A DNA stretch of 64,000 bases from contig JAJCXR010000046.1 in assembly GCA_029263315.1 (NCBI GenBank), positions 1 to 64,000 of the forward strand, in the 5' to 3' direction. This document shows, piece after piece, positions 41,001 through 48,469 of this stretch. Origin of the DNA: Acidobacteriota bacterium. GTDB taxonomy: Bacteria > Acidobacteriota > Thermoanaerobaculia > Multivoradales > J023. The notes beneath the pieces are model-generated. The model searched no databases. It worked only from the letters and a program-made list of their open reading frames with translations, and was not told the origin of the DNA. Both the position numbers and the translations under genes were made by a program. The stretch's first letter is position 1; each line of letters starts with the position of its first letter.

Positions 41001-42237
41001 CGATGCGGGGCCCTCGGAGGATGAGTTTGCCCGCCTACCGCGATTCATGCTGCAAGCCCCGTCGCTGACCGGCGGTCAGTTGGTGACCGGCCTTCATCTC
41101 GAGCCTGGCGAAGGCACCGGAGGTTGCTTCCGGCTCGATGGGCTTGGCGTACCGATGGTCAATCAGATTCAGATCGTGAAGATTGCTCTCCTGACGCCTC
41201 CGGGGGGCGCTGCTGGCGGCAACCTGAAGCTCGTCGAGCACACCCCTTTAGGGACCTGTGCGATCACCGTTCCGACGGTGGCAGGGCAGAGTGGAGCCGA
41301 GCTCTCGGCGGCGATCGCCAACGCTGTTCAGGCACCTGGAATTCCCGGCCCGCACCCCCACTGCCCGTCCGACAAGAATTCCCGCGACATCGTCGACCAC
41401 GGTGGTTTCTTGATCTCGGTGCACGCGTCATCGATCGAGATCTGCACCGATGATCCGAACGTCGGTTTCGACCTGCGCCCGGAGGAGCTGACCAACGTCC
41501 ATCCCATCGCCGACGCTGGCGGCGATCGAACCGTGGCGCCAGGGGCAGCGGTGACCCTCGACGGCTCGCGATCTTCTGATCCCGACTCCACCGCCGGGAC
41601 CCACGACGACATCGAGACCTTCGAGTGGTTCGAGGTCTCCGGGACCCCGGTGTCCCTGGGATCCGGCGTGCTGGTCAGCGTGCCGCTGACTGCGGGCCTA
41701 CACCGCATCCGACTGCGGACGACCGACAAGGGGGGCTTGTCGGACATCGACGAGGCAACGGTCAACGTCGGGCCTGGACTAGGCACTGAGGGGCGCTTTC
41801 AGTGGAGCTTTCATCTCGGTTCGGCCCATCCCCTATCGTCTGAGCTAGACGATTCCAACGCCGATGCCAACATCTATGTACAGCTCGATCTTGGCTACAA
41901 GCTAACCGACAACCTAGAGCTCAAGGGGATGTTGGGTCTCGCCCAGCTCAGCGCTGAGAGCTCGGCCGCAGTGGAGCATCCTCGCTGGTTGCACGGTTCC
42001 TTCAACCTGAGACGGGACTTCTTGACTTCCCCCGGTCTGGCGCCCTTCCTGCAGTTGGGGCCGGGACTCTATAAATCGAAGACAGACGATACCGATTTTG
42101 GATGGAACTTCGGACTCGGAGCGCGCCTACCACTGAGCTCACCTTTTGGTCTCGAGATCGGAGCGGACTATCACCAAATCTCCGACGACAATACTTCCAG
42201 TTTTTTTACCTTGCAACTGGGAGTGCTATTCCGCTGA
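38026..42237 (+). CDS. BNR/VPS10-like beta-propeller protein with PKD-like domain and C-terminal outer-membrane beta-barrel
   Basis: ORF opens at 37981; ATG 38026 gives signal MTFLQARIVPVTLSVFLTFLIGGPASGQ. Many (R/Y)STDGGATW motifs; DAGGDRTVAPGAAVTLDGSRSSDPD; C-terminal amphipathic strands ending in FFTLQLGVLFR with a terminal aromatic near the end. Confidence 0.85.
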   Translation: MTFLQARIVPVTLSVFLTFLIGGPASGQISGDTWFPIGPAPIDGFFAGGVSGRATAIAVNPANADDIWLGTAAGGVWHTLDAGLNWQPESDRQDALAIGAIAVAGCDSSGCARIYVGTGENAIRRDTIYGAGLLMGSVTGGEFPTFGWTHITGSPFDFRFGSINDVVLDPGTSGGGQRIFVTLSSGVTVGAPESTITAPQPSGGYGIYRSDNNGGAWSKLSVSGSNTARPTDLEMHPSNPQILFAGFLGRGVFRSTDGGATWCPLNGGFAQPAGCPNQTLPHLATTTFDHVEIAFAADPQVLYATFGTCPDQLLEDCSPIIYRSGDGGLSWVFRRDATSANPQPRGYSRYTHALAVDPADEDTLFVGGVNLWRSTDGGMTFTTTDFNLAPGPGSGVVHSDHRAVVFHPTSLNRVYTAGDGGFAVSENGGTAWMPRNDDLQITGFHGIGSSPLTPAVVGTSQDNGGQLWNGSRRWKHLPCCGDGGYSFLDFDDVMTVYAASNHGSPTRSLNGGINFSTIASGLPSSEPRLFYAPFVQASSPNGMGEHALYWGGSRLFRSIDNGDSWTAVSPVLATGLEPEIVTEATTSGHIAAGTGVNVISAIGIAPSDPNRVYIGYYGGEVFRSNPAPCVAGSCWSSVDGGLPNTAVTRIAVHPTDPQTAYATFSGFGGFARVWKTTNGGGNWNPVVSGLPPNVPANTVSIEPSFPERLYVGLDSGPEGASLFRSTNGGASWDPWAQGLPNAPVFEISIDETHGRIYTATHGRGAFVLGEPFISNFEGWVDDRIWDIPVYGQNFFPNQSCTMSILQSNGDVCASGSVDVMGGSIETDADGVLETSLANMWGGKKVAWACFNGNCLGGTPISECYDDADSDGDLDPLSTIVVTCGGQIAIGQVVGCPPLDNPPSSVTELDLDGFGGGGGGGGGLEADQGSQPEGLLRLVASIQRRVGTESLCAVAVPYFLGDSDRQVLERARDAVAAKPNCVANGVEAIFDPGDAGPSEDEFARLPRFMLQAPSLTGGQLVTGLHLEPGEGTGGCFRLDGLGVPMVNQIQIVKIALLTPPGGAAGGNLKLVEHTPLGTCAITVPTVAGQSGAELSAAIANAVQAPGIPGPHPHCPSDKNSRDIVDHGGFLISVHASSIEICTDDPNVGFDLRPEELTNVHPIADAGGDRTVAPGAAVTLDGSRSSDPDSTAGTHDDIETFEWFEVSGTPVSLGSGVLVSVPLTAGLHRIRLRTTDKGGLSDIDEATVNVGPGLGTEGRFQWSFHLGSAHPLSSELDDSNADANIYVQLDLGYKLTDNLELKGMLGLAQLSAESSAAVEHPRWLHGSFNLRRDFLTSPGLAPFLQLGPGLYKSKTDDTDFGWNFGLGARLPLSSPFGLEIGADYHQISDDNTSSFFTLQLGVLFR

Positions 42238-42308
42238 TAGATGTCGGCGACGGAGCCGTTCCGACAACAACACGGGTGTCACCCTTTGAAAGGAGGTGAT
42301 CGATAACG

Positions 42309-42333
42309 AGCTCAGCTCAGCTCAGCTCAGCTC
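42309..42333 (+). repeat. Pentanucleotide tandem repeat AGCTC x5
   Basis: Direct reading AGCTCAGCTCAGCTCAGCTCAGCTC followed by a 9-bp near-repeat CTCACTTAG/CTCACTTAC. Confidence 0.9.
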
Positions 42334-42433
42334 ACTTAGCTCACTTACATCGTTAGCCAGTAAACCATCAGGTTATTCAATTGAGACAAGAGTGCTCAGC
42401 TCAGACTGTAGTGCTCGCGAAAGGATCCTACAC

Positions 42434-42847
42434 ATGCCACAAGATGACAAGTTTCAACTCACCGCATCCAGCAACGCCACGACCCTCTTGCGACTGAATC
42501 CCGGTTTGACCTTCAGCGCCGCTGATCTTCAGGCGATTCAGGCCGGAACCCTATTGCCGGTGGGTCCAGGGACCCTTGTCGCCCGGGGGGCTGGGACCTT
42601 GAAGGGCTTCGGTTGCATCAAGTACTTACGCTATCAAGAGAACGACAATGACTTGGTGCGGGTCGAATTCGACAGTGGGGATTTTTTGGACCAGTCCAAC
42701 TGCGCTAATCTCGGCGAGTTTCGCCAGAGGCTGCAAGAGGCCGCAAATTTCGGTTTCGGGGTCACCGGTTGTCTCGATACAAAAAAGAAGAGGCTCTTCA
42801 TGCTGAACCTCTACCCATGTCAGTGCAAGTGCGATCGGAGAGATTGA
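42434..42847 (+). CDS. Small hypothetical protein with C-terminal CQCKC motif
   Basis: ORF 42296-42847; ATG at 42434 gives MPQDDKFQLTASSNATTLLRLNPG...LYPCQCKCDRRD. No family recognised. Confidence 0.6.
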   Translation: MPQDDKFQLTASSNATTLLRLNPGLTFSAADLQAIQAGTLLPVGPGTLVARGAGTLKGFGCIKYLRYQENDNDLVRVEFDSGDFLDQSNCANLGEFRQRLQEAANFGFGVTGCLDTKKKRLFMLNLYPCQCKCDRRD

Positions 42848-42872
42848 CGCTCGGGTGTTGATCTGCCGTCTG

Positions 42873-42898
42873 CCGTCCGCCGGACGTTCGGCGGACGG
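42873..42898. terminator. Hairpin between convergent genes
   Basis: CCGTCCGCCG-GACGTT-CGGCGGACGG. Confidence 0.5.
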
Positions 42899-42917
42899 TG
42901 GGTTCCAATGCCGGAGG

Positions 42918-45900
42918 CTAGGCCGCGGGCCAAGCATTCCCCTGATGAAGACGCTGTAGCACTTCGCCCAACTCTTCACCGCGTAGCGGTTTGCTCAAGA
43001 AGGCGTCCATGCCCACCGCCCTGCTGCGGTCGCGTTCGCGCCGCATGGCGCTGGCGGTGAGGGCGATGATGATCGGCTGCCCGGCGGCCGCCCCTTGGCG
43101 GATTTGTGTCGCCACCTCGAAGCCGTCGATTCCGGGCAGCTGGAGGTCGAGGAGGACGACATCGTAGGGCCGCTTGGCGACCGCTTCGAGGGCGGTCTCG
43201 CCGTCGACGGCAAAGTCGCAGCTATAACCCATGCTTTCGAGGATGGCCCCGACCACCAAACGATTCACCTCGTCATCTTCGACGGCGAGAATGGCGAGCG
43301 GTGAGTCGAAGGGCATCGTCGACGCTTGACCGCATGCCAGAGTCTGCCCGGGAGGTCGCTCGGGCTCCTGGTCGTGGCCCAGCTCAGTGGCTGGAGCCGT
43401 GCCCCGAGCCAAGATCATCAAGACCCGAAAAATGGAGCCTCCACCGTCGGGGCTCTCCAGCTCGATGCGACCGTTCATCGCCAGACATAGGCGGTTGACG
43501 ATGGCCAAGCCCAGGCCGACGCCGCCGAAACGTCGGGTGAGCGGTGCTTCGGCCTGCACAAATGGCTGGAAGATGGCGGCCTGCAGGCCGGCGGGAACTC
43601 CGGGGCCGGTGTCTTGTACCTCGAGCCACAGCTCCAGCTCCGCTCCGCGCTCGACCACCTTGGCCGTCACCCTCACCTCGCCATGATCGGTGAACTTGAT
43701 GGCATTGGTGAGAAGGTTGTTGAGCACTTGGCGCACCCGTCGCTCGTCGCCCACCGCCGGCGGCAGCTGGCGGGGAGACTGATCGAAGCTCAAGGAGAGG
43801 CCCTTCTCCGCGGCGCCCATGGCCGCCATGGAGATGGCGGTCTGTAGGCATTGCGCAAGATCGAAGGGTCGGGCGACCAACTCCAGTCGATCGTGCTCGA
43901 TACGTCCCAGGTCGAGGAGCTCATCGACGATGGCCAGGAGGTCGTCACCGGCTTTCTGGACCAGCCGCTGCCACTGTTGTTGGCGTGCATCCAAGGGCGT
44001 GGCGAGGAGCAGATCCGAGAGTCCGAGAATGGCATTGAGCGGCGTCCGCAACTCATGGCTCACAGTCGAGAGAAAGTCCGACTTGGCGGTTGTAGCGCTT
44101 TCCGCTTCTGCCCTTGCCGCTTCGGCTAGCTGGCGTGCCGCATGCTCGCGCGCCGCCGCTATTTCGAGCTCTTGATTGGCCCGCGACAGCTCGGCGGTGC
44201 GGTGCGCCACCAAGGTGCGTAACCTGCGATTCCGCCAGCGTACGACCGACATCGCCAGCAGGAGGGCGAGAACAGTGAGGGTGAGGCGGAAGGGCCAGCT
44301 TTGGAGAAGGGTGGGGGGGAGCTCGAAGTCGAGGGCCGCCACCGCTCCAAAGGGCCCCCCGTCCTGATGTCGCGCCGCCGCTTCAAATCGATAGCGGCCC
44401 GGTGGCAGATTGGTGTAGCGCAGCGAGCGCTCGGTACCGCCGTCGCGCCATCGGTCGTCGAAACCCAGCAGACGGTAGCGAAATACCACCCCTTCCGGTT
44501 CGTCGAAGTGGGGAGCAGTGAGCAGAAAAGCGAGCTCGCGGCGCCCTGCTCGCAATACCAACACAGCCTGCTCGGAGCCCAAGGGCAGCTCTTCGCCGTC
44601 GACCGTCAGACGCCGAATAACGGCCTGCGGAGGCGAGCCTTCGCTGAAGCGAGCCGGATCTCCCACCGCCAGCCCGCGGCCGGATGGGAACCATAGCCGG
44701 CCGTCGCGGTCACACCAACCTGCCGGTTGGCCGGTGCCGGAGAATCCCAAATCGCGAATGCCGTCACTTTCGGTCAACAACTGCATCTCCAGCCTGGGTA
44801 CTGCGCCGAAGGCGACCTGGGCCAGCTCGTCGGTGGCGACCCGCACCAGCCCGTGGTTGGTCGACATCCAGAGATGGCCCGTGGGGTCTTCAACCAACCA
44901 CATGACGAGAGCATAGGGAAGACCCTGGGGGGTGCCCACCTGCCCGAAGCGGTCCCCCTCCAGCACCGCCAGACCCCGATCGTTGGTGGCGATCCACAGT
45001 CTGCCCCGGTGATCTAGATGGAGGGCATTCAATTGGTTCGACGGCAGCTCGTGCGGATATTCGAATTGCCTGACCAGGTCGTCGTCGAAGGCGAACAGAC
45101 CGGCGCCGTAGGTGGCTACCCAGAGGGTGCCCGAGGGTTCCTCGACAATGGACGAAATATAGGGTTGCGCCGCACCGTCGAGCAGCGGCAGCGCCGTAAA
45201 ACTGCCGTCCGTCCGACGGGCCAGGCCGCTGCGGGAGCCCACCCAGAGGCGTCCACGACGGTCTTCGTGCACGGCGGTGATAGGACTCTGGGGTAGGCTC
45301 CCGTCGAGGTTGATCCGACGCCACGGCTGGGATTCCCCGGAGTACTGGAAGAGGCCGTGACGAAAAGTTCCAATCAGCAGGGAGCCATCGCGCCCGGCCG
45401 CCAGGGCCACGGTGTCAGAGGTGGGGAAGAGGGGCGAATCCAGGGTTTTGACCAGCCCGTCCTCGAGCTGCACGAGACCGCCATTGGTCGACACGTAGAG
45501 GGTGCCGTCAGGGCTCTCGAAAACGTTCCAAGTGGCATCGTCAGGCAAACCCTCAGGGGCACCGAAGGGCATAATCTCGTCTGAGCGTAAACGGTACAGG
45601 CCGCTGCTCCGGGTGCCGATCCACAGGCCCCCTTGGTTGTCTTCCCGCACCGTATCGACGATGCCCTCCGGACCCTTGACGAGCCGTTGCGGCGATTTTT
45701 CGCCGGCCCACGGACGCCAACGGAAGAGTCCGTCTTCCGTGGCGATCCACAATACATCGTGGGAATCGACGGTGAGGCTGCGAACCGTGGCCGGCAGGTC
45801 GACAGCCGGCCGCCTCGGGCTAGCGCCTCCGGGACCCAAAGTGACCTCGAGGAGCTGGCCGGTGTCGCTGGCGACCCACACCGAATGGTCGCCGCTGGGT

Positions 45901-46559
45901 GCCAAGGCGGTGATCAGGCGCCCGTCGACCCCGGGCAGTGGGACGAAGGCCCAGTCGGGTCCCTGTTGGCGATAGACGCCGCCCTCTGTTCCCAGCCACA
46001 GCCCGGAGGGTCCCTTGGCCAAAGCGCCGGCAGAGGCCGGCCCGCCGCTGTCTTCCAGGGGCACCGCCTTCAACTGTTCGTCGACGACCCGAAAAAGCCC
46101 AGACTGTTCGAAGGCGACGTAGACGGCGCCGCTGGCGTCGGCTTGGATACCGATCACCCGGCCACGATACTCGTCACCGGTCGGGAAGACGTTGAAGCGG
46201 CCTTGGGAATAGGTGGCCAAGGTGCCACCGTCGGTTCCGAACCACAGGCGACCGGTGGCGTCGAGGGCCAGCGCGTTGACGAAGTTATGCCCCAACTCCG
46301 GCGTGCCATCGACGGAAAAGCTGTCGAAGTCGACCCCGTCGAAGCGGGCTACCCCCTCTTGGGTTCCCAACCAAAGATAGCCCGCCTGATCTTGGAGGAT
46401 CGCCAGCACAGAAGCCTGGGGCAAACCCTGGCGCTGACCCCAAATATCGATCCGGTACTGGCTCAGGGCCCATGACGGTTCTAAGGCCAGGGCCGGCACC
46501 GCCAGCAGAATACCTATGGCCGTCCACCAGGCGACGCCCTGACGCCGATTCCAACTCAC
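42918..46559 (-). CDS. Hybrid sensor histidine kinase/response regulator with two-component regulator propeller (reg_prop) sensor
   Basis: Propeller repeats (GYLWLGTQEGVARFDG), FLSTVSHELRTPLNAILGLSDLLL H-box, HATPase GVGLGLAIVNRL, receiver ILAVEDDEVNRLVV...YDVVLLDLQLPGIDGFEV. Confidence 0.95.
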   Translation of the reverse strand: MSWNRRQGVAWWTAIGILLAVPALALEPSWALSQYRIDIWGQRQGLPQASVLAILQDQAGYLWLGTQEGVARFDGVDFDSFSVDGTPELGHNFVNALALDATGRLWFGTDGGTLATYSQGRFNVFPTGDEYRGRVIGIQADASGAVYVAFEQSGLFRVVDEQLKAVPLEDSGGPASAGALAKGPSGLWLGTEGGVYRQQGPDWAFVPLPGVDGRLITALAPSGDHSVWVASDTGQLLEVTLGPGGASPRRPAVDLPATVRSLTVDSHDVLWIATEDGLFRWRPWAGEKSPQRLVKGPEGIVDTVREDNQGGLWIGTRSSGLYRLRSDEIMPFGAPEGLPDDATWNVFESPDGTLYVSTNGGLVQLEDGLVKTLDSPLFPTSDTVALAAGRDGSLLIGTFRHGLFQYSGESQPWRRINLDGSLPQSPITAVHEDRRGRLWVGSRSGLARRTDGSFTALPLLDGAAQPYISSIVEEPSGTLWVATYGAGLFAFDDDLVRQFEYPHELPSNQLNALHLDHRGRLWIATNDRGLAVLEGDRFGQVGTPQGLPYALVMWLVEDPTGHLWMSTNHGLVRVATDELAQVAFGAVPRLEMQLLTESDGIRDLGFSGTGQPAGWCDRDGRLWFPSGRGLAVGDPARFSEGSPPQAVIRRLTVDGEELPLGSEQAVLVLRAGRRELAFLLTAPHFDEPEGVVFRYRLLGFDDRWRDGGTERSLRYTNLPPGRYRFEAAARHQDGGPFGAVAALDFELPPTLLQSWPFRLTLTVLALLLAMSVVRWRNRRLRTLVAHRTAELSRANQELEIAAAREHAARQLAEAARAEAESATTAKSDFLSTVSHELRTPLNAILGLSDLLLATPLDARQQQWQRLVQKAGDDLLAIVDELLDLGRIEHDRLELVARPFDLAQCLQTAISMAAMGAAEKGLSLSFDQSPRQLPPAVGDERRVRQVLNNLLTNAIKFTDHGEVRVTAKVVERGAELELWLEVQDTGPGVPAGLQAAIFQPFVQAEAPLTRRFGGVGLGLAIVNRLCLAMNGRIELESPDGGGSIFRVLMILARGTAPATELGHDQEPERPPGQTLACGQASTMPFDSPLAILAVEDDEVNRLVVGAILESMGYSCDFAVDGETALEAVAKRPYDVVLLDLQLPGIDGFEVATQIRQGAAAGQPIIIALTASAMRRERDRSRAVGMDAFLSKPLRGEELGEVLQRLHQGNAWPAA

Positions 46560-46870
46560 GGCGATGGCTCTGTTTTGTTGGCGGTCATCTCGGGGAGGAG
46601 TCTATCGCTTTTGAGGCGGCGCCGGATGGCACTGGGAGCCGCTGTGGGCCGCTGCCCGGTCCGGCGCCAGGCGGCGTTGAAGGCCTCGGCGGGTGCTGGA
46701 CGGGTGGAAACCTATGTTCCCCGGTCGTACAGAGGAAGGGCCCTGCGATTCAGCCCATGGAGGCCCCGGCTGCCCATGGGCGTCTTGACCTCGCATTTCT
46801 ATTCTGGCATCGTGCTTCCCATGGTCATAGTTCCCATGGTTGAAGGGCGGAGCATCGAGATCGAAGCCGG

Positions 46871-47530
46871 ATGAAACCCCGGGATGAATCGAAAGTTGGT
46901 ACACCCGCTGAGCGGTGGGTCGACGCCTGGCAGGCGGGCTCGGAACCTGAAAAAAACTTCAAACGCCTGTTCGACCAATACTCAGGAATCCTCTTCGCGT
47001 TCTTTCGCAAACGTGGCCTGTCGCTGGAGGAATGCGACGACATGGTGCAAGAGAGTTTCTTGGGGGTCCACCGGGGGCTCAGCCACTTCCGACGTGAAGT
47101 GCCCTTCGAGAACTGGCTCTTTGAGCTGGCGACCAATGTCTTTCGCAAAAGACTACGCTTCCACTCGGCCAAGAAACGTACGGGCCAAGAGGAACCCTTG
47201 AGCGATTTGATCGGGCCGCGAGACGATACGGAGAGGGCGGTGGCGGCGGATCCCGAAGAGCTTGGTAGGGTATCGTGGGCGCCACGCATCCCCCCGGCGG
47301 CGCTGCGCCGTCTGTTGGGCAAAGAGCGGCTGCGCTCGGTGCTCCAAGGGCTTGACGAGCTGCCACCCCAGATGCGCCGATGCGCTGTCTTGGCTTGGTG
47401 TGACGGCTACAGCAATCAAGAGGTCGCGACCCTGCTCAAAATCTCGACGCAGACGGTCAAAGTGCAGCATCTCAAGGCGCGTCGGCGACTACGGGAGTAT
47501 CTTCTCACCCCGGTTGAGGGTGGGAGTTGA
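46871..47530 (+). CDS. ECF RNA polymerase sigma factor (module 2)
   Basis: FKRLFDQYSGILFAFFRKRGLSLEECDDMVQESFLGVHRGLSHFRREVPFENWLFELATNVF; region 4 LPPQMRRCAVLAWCDGYSNQEVATLLKISTQTVKVQHLKARRRLREYL. Parallels module 1 sigma. Confidence 0.9.
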   Translation: MKPRDESKVGTPAERWVDAWQAGSEPEKNFKRLFDQYSGILFAFFRKRGLSLEECDDMVQESFLGVHRGLSHFRREVPFENWLFELATNVFRKRLRFHSAKKRTGQEEPLSDLIGPRDDTERAVAADPEELGRVSWAPRIPPAALRRLLGKERLRSVLQGLDELPPQMRRCAVLAWCDGYSNQEVATLLKISTQTVKVQHLKARRRLREYLLTPVEGGS

Positions 47531-47574
47531 GATGAACGAAAGGATGCATCTATCACCAATTTCAAGGGGCCGCC

Positions 47575-48426
47575 ATGGCACGGCGTGAGACCATCGAGGA
47601 GACGATCAGCACGCTCGGCGAGACGTTGCGCCAGGGTGTGAGTCGGCATCCGAGCGGCGGCCGATTGGCTGCCTACCACCGCGACGAGCTTTCGGGCTCG
47701 GAGATGGAGGCGCTGCGGGACCATCTCTCTCTGTGCCCAGAATGCTCAGAGCTGCTACTCGATCTCAGCGGCTTCGAGCAACTCGGGACAAGTGCCGAAG
47801 CGCAGCGTTGGAAGCAACGGCAACCGGCGGTTTGGCAAGCCTTGCAATCGACGCTGGCGGCGGAAGATAGGCCGGAGTCGAGGGCGCCTGGCCGTCGACG
47901 TCAGCGGACGGTTTGGTTGCCGTTGGCGACGGCGGCGATTCTGCTGCTGATGATGGGGGCTACCCTCTGGCAGAGCCTGGACTTGGGTCGGACCCGCGAC
48001 CAGCTGGCGGCAACTGTCGATGAGCTCGCCCGTGCCGAGCAGCAGATCGTCGAGCTCGGTGAAGCGGCCACCCAGTTGGAGCCCCTTCTCGACGTGCCGA
48101 GCTTCGACCTCTTCCCGCCCGGCTACCGACGGCACGGGGAGGCGGAGCCATCCCTGGCGATCCCGCCCCAGGCGGATCTCTTTGTATTGCAGCTGCACGT
48201 TGCCGAGGCGAGGCGCCAGGCGGAGCACCGGCTGAGAATCTTGACCTCCGAAGGGGTCGAAGTGTGGGCCGCCAATGGACTCCACAGAACCCCTGAAGGA
48301 ACCTTTCGTGTTGCCCTGCCGCGCCCTTTCCTACCGAGCGGGCGCTACCGCCTGGAGGTCTATGATGTCGGAAAGCCTGCCGGCTTGCCGCTGGCCCAGT
48401 ATGATCTGGAGATCGCTTACCCTTAG
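47575..48426 (+). CDS. Membrane anti-sigma factor with zinc-finger-like motif (module 2)
   Basis: LRDHLSLCPECSELLLDLSGFEQL (HxxxCxxC), TM LPLATAAILLLMMGATLW, C-terminal GRYRLEVYDVG similar to DYRLRVYGLDG in module 1. Confidence 0.85.
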   Translation: MARRETIEETISTLGETLRQGVSRHPSGGRLAAYHRDELSGSEMEALRDHLSLCPECSELLLDLSGFEQLGTSAEAQRWKQRQPAVWQALQSTLAAEDRPESRAPGRRRQRTVWLPLATAAILLLMMGATLWQSLDLGRTRDQLAATVDELARAEQQIVELGEAATQLEPLLDVPSFDLFPPGYRRHGEAEPSLAIPPQADLFVLQLHVAEARRQAEHRLRILTSEGVEVWAANGLHRTPEGTFRVALPRPFLPSGRYRLEVYDVGKPAGLPLAQYDLEIAYP

Positions 48427-48469
48427 CTACGGGCCGCGATTTAGCGACGTCCCGCGATTTGTTCGAAGT

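Noticed and set aside
42289-42301. 3' end of a 16S rRNA gene on the minus strand
   Set aside because: Only the 13-nt anti-SD complement is present; flanking sequence is not rRNA-like.
42434-42847. Bacterial gasdermin partner of a caspase-like protease
   Set aside because: The small protein is Cys-tailed and lacks any gasdermin-like N-terminal or hydrophobic pattern I recognise; the CHAT proteins here appear exported.
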